Source: Acridotheres tristis
Taxonomy: Eukaryota > Chordata > Aves > Passeriformes > Sturnidae
Length of the DNA: 64,000 bases
Assembly: GCA_037013685.1 (NCBI GenBank)
Contig: CM072895.1
Location: forward strand, 12,126,463 to 12,190,462
Reading direction: 5' to 3'
How positions within the stretch are numbered: position 1 is the stretch's first letter; every line of letters starts with the position of its first letter. The notes under the pieces are model-generated. The model was given only the letters and a program-made list of their open reading frames with translations, had not been told where the DNA came from and did no database searches. Shown here in pieces: positions 62,783 through 64,000 of this stretch. The position numbers and the translations under genes are program-made.

Positions 62783-64000
62783 GACTAAGGGGCTTGAGAA
62801 GAGATTACTATCAGCCAGTGAGCTGTGCCTTCAAAAGTCAATCCCTAAAGAACCTGGGCTGGTAGAAATAAATGTCTACGATGCAGTCGTGGGCTGGATT
62901 GATCTGTTGAATGCAGCTTATAGGTTATATTGCAGAAGGTTACTGGTATCAAAGATTTGCCATCCACCTTGGTTATATCTAATTTTCAGAGATTTCTTCC
63001 ACGTTCTTGAGGCTTTATTTTTACTGCAGCTGAAGGGTAGGGTTATAGTAGCTAATGTTAGTCTCTCTATTGTAAAGATGCCAGTTGTGTTCTCTATGTG
63101 AAAAGTGTGAACATCTCCCCAAATGAAAGACACAACATCTAGAAAATTGACTGGAGATCATCTGGAAAACAGAAGAAAAGCTGACTTTTGCAGTTAGCTA
63201 GCTTGATAGCCAAATTTCTGTAAGCAACGTTTTGTTTTAGTTTGAATGGCAAGTGGACTAGAAAATTGAATGGAGTATTCTTTGGATTGGTAAAGAAAAG
63301 AGCAGAGAGGTTTGGTGTCATGTCTTCTTGAGTGAGACCAAACCTCTGGGGCAAATAGGAAAGATGTAATGAGCAGATGACAGTGAGGCTTGTCAGGGAG
63401 AGGAAGGAGGAACTTACTGATTTTACTCTGGATGAGAACTTACTTTTGTTACTGTGACATGATTTCAGCTTTTGTCAGTAATAGTTGCCAAATGAAGGAT
63501 GGGTTGTTTTGCATTAGTGGCAAGCAAGGTGTCTCCTTGGTGTTCCAGTTCATCAGCTGGGAGAGCAGTGCCCTATCATTTCCTCCTGAATATTCTCCCA
63601 CTACTGCTGTTTAAAAACGAGGATGCCTTCATCAAAAGAAGCCCAGTGTCACCCTCCTGAGTTTATACTTGGAGTCCATTTCTCACAGAGATTCAAGGTG
63701 TCTGTTGAAGCAGTGTCACTAGTTCTGTATTTAGTGATGGTAGCTGAGGTACACTTTGTACTGGTCTATAAAATACACCACAGAGTAAAAAGAGTCAGTA
63801 AAAATGGAATTGTGCTCTTATAATTGTTCCTACACAAGGGCTTCCTGCTGGCTGTGGCAGTCAGTGAGTTTAGCTCTTTGAGCTCCTGCCCAGCACAGCT
63901 ATTCTGGCAGAGATGCACAGCACAGAGCTGACCCAAAGCTATTAATATTTCCCTGCACACCAGCCACGCACAGGCGTGTGTGGGTGCTCATGTAAACACA

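Larger units (their letters stand above)
56667..64000 (+). other. ST6GALNAC3: ST6GALNAC3 intron 2 (partial, 5' part)
   Basis: No open frame in this stretch resembles the next coding exon, which should be large and carry the L sialylmotif. The intron therefore continues beyond the window. The sequence is AT-rich and mostly unique. It contains the RFX-like X-box near 59707, small inverted repeats near 59066-59087, a 15-bp tandem duplication at 61150, and an A14 run at 62769. I see no CR1 remnant in it. Confidence 0.7.

Noticed and set aside
62754..63101. 115-codon open frame beginning with poly-lysine in intron 2
   Set aside because: The start runs through the A14 tract and the remainder resembles no sialyltransferase segment. 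It is not exon 3.
1..64000. CRISPR arrays, operons, tRNA or rRNA genes, bacterial-type mobile elements
   Set aside because: None of the signatures are present. The window is vertebrate intronic DNA.

Overview
This is eukaryotic, vertebrate, and most probably avian DNA. It has no prokaryotic gene organisation: every open reading frame is short (the longest is 134 codons), CpG is sparse, and A/T runs are frequent. Three clear CR1 LINE fragments carry the 3' tail and internal phrases typical of bird genomes. Other interspersed repeats are few, which also fits a bird. The species cannot be fixed from the sequence alone.

Only one coding segment can be supported. It is a 195-bp internal exon at 56472-56666 on the + strand, with a good acceptor, a good donor and phase 0 at both ends. 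It encodes the transmembrane anchor and stem start of ST6GALNAC3, an alpha-2,6-sialyltransferase of the Golgi. It matches the second coding exon of the vertebrate gene as I remember it. No first exon (a very short ATG exon) and no exon 3 (which carries the sialylmotifs) were found. The window is therefore read as at least 56 kb of intron 1, exon 2, and 7.3 kb of intron 2.

Layout: 1-56471 is intron 1. It holds an antisense CR1 3' end (5121-5251), an internally deleted sense CR1 (22268-22690), and a roughly 1-kb sense CR1 with a decayed reverse transcriptase (37790-38775). It also holds up to three MIR/CORE-SINE-like fossils (about 14355, 39964 and 52074), a purine-rich degenerate repeat of about 102-bp period (27724-28008), an (AT)11 tract, a G10 tract and many poly-A/poly-T runs. 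Several complex, repeat-free stretches contain palindromic transcription-factor-like motifs (36470-36990, 47400-47680, 54640-55430) and are candidate conserved noncoding elements. Intron 2 contains a consensus RFX X-box with an inverted half-site (59685-59720) and a 15-bp tandem duplication (61150-61179).

I found no evidence of an undescribed multi-gene system. The more interesting signals are regulatory-looking palindromes, the 102-bp periodic purine repeat, the internally deleted CR1, and a stop-free in-frame extension just upstream of exon 2. No alignment could be run, so all conservation statements are inference.
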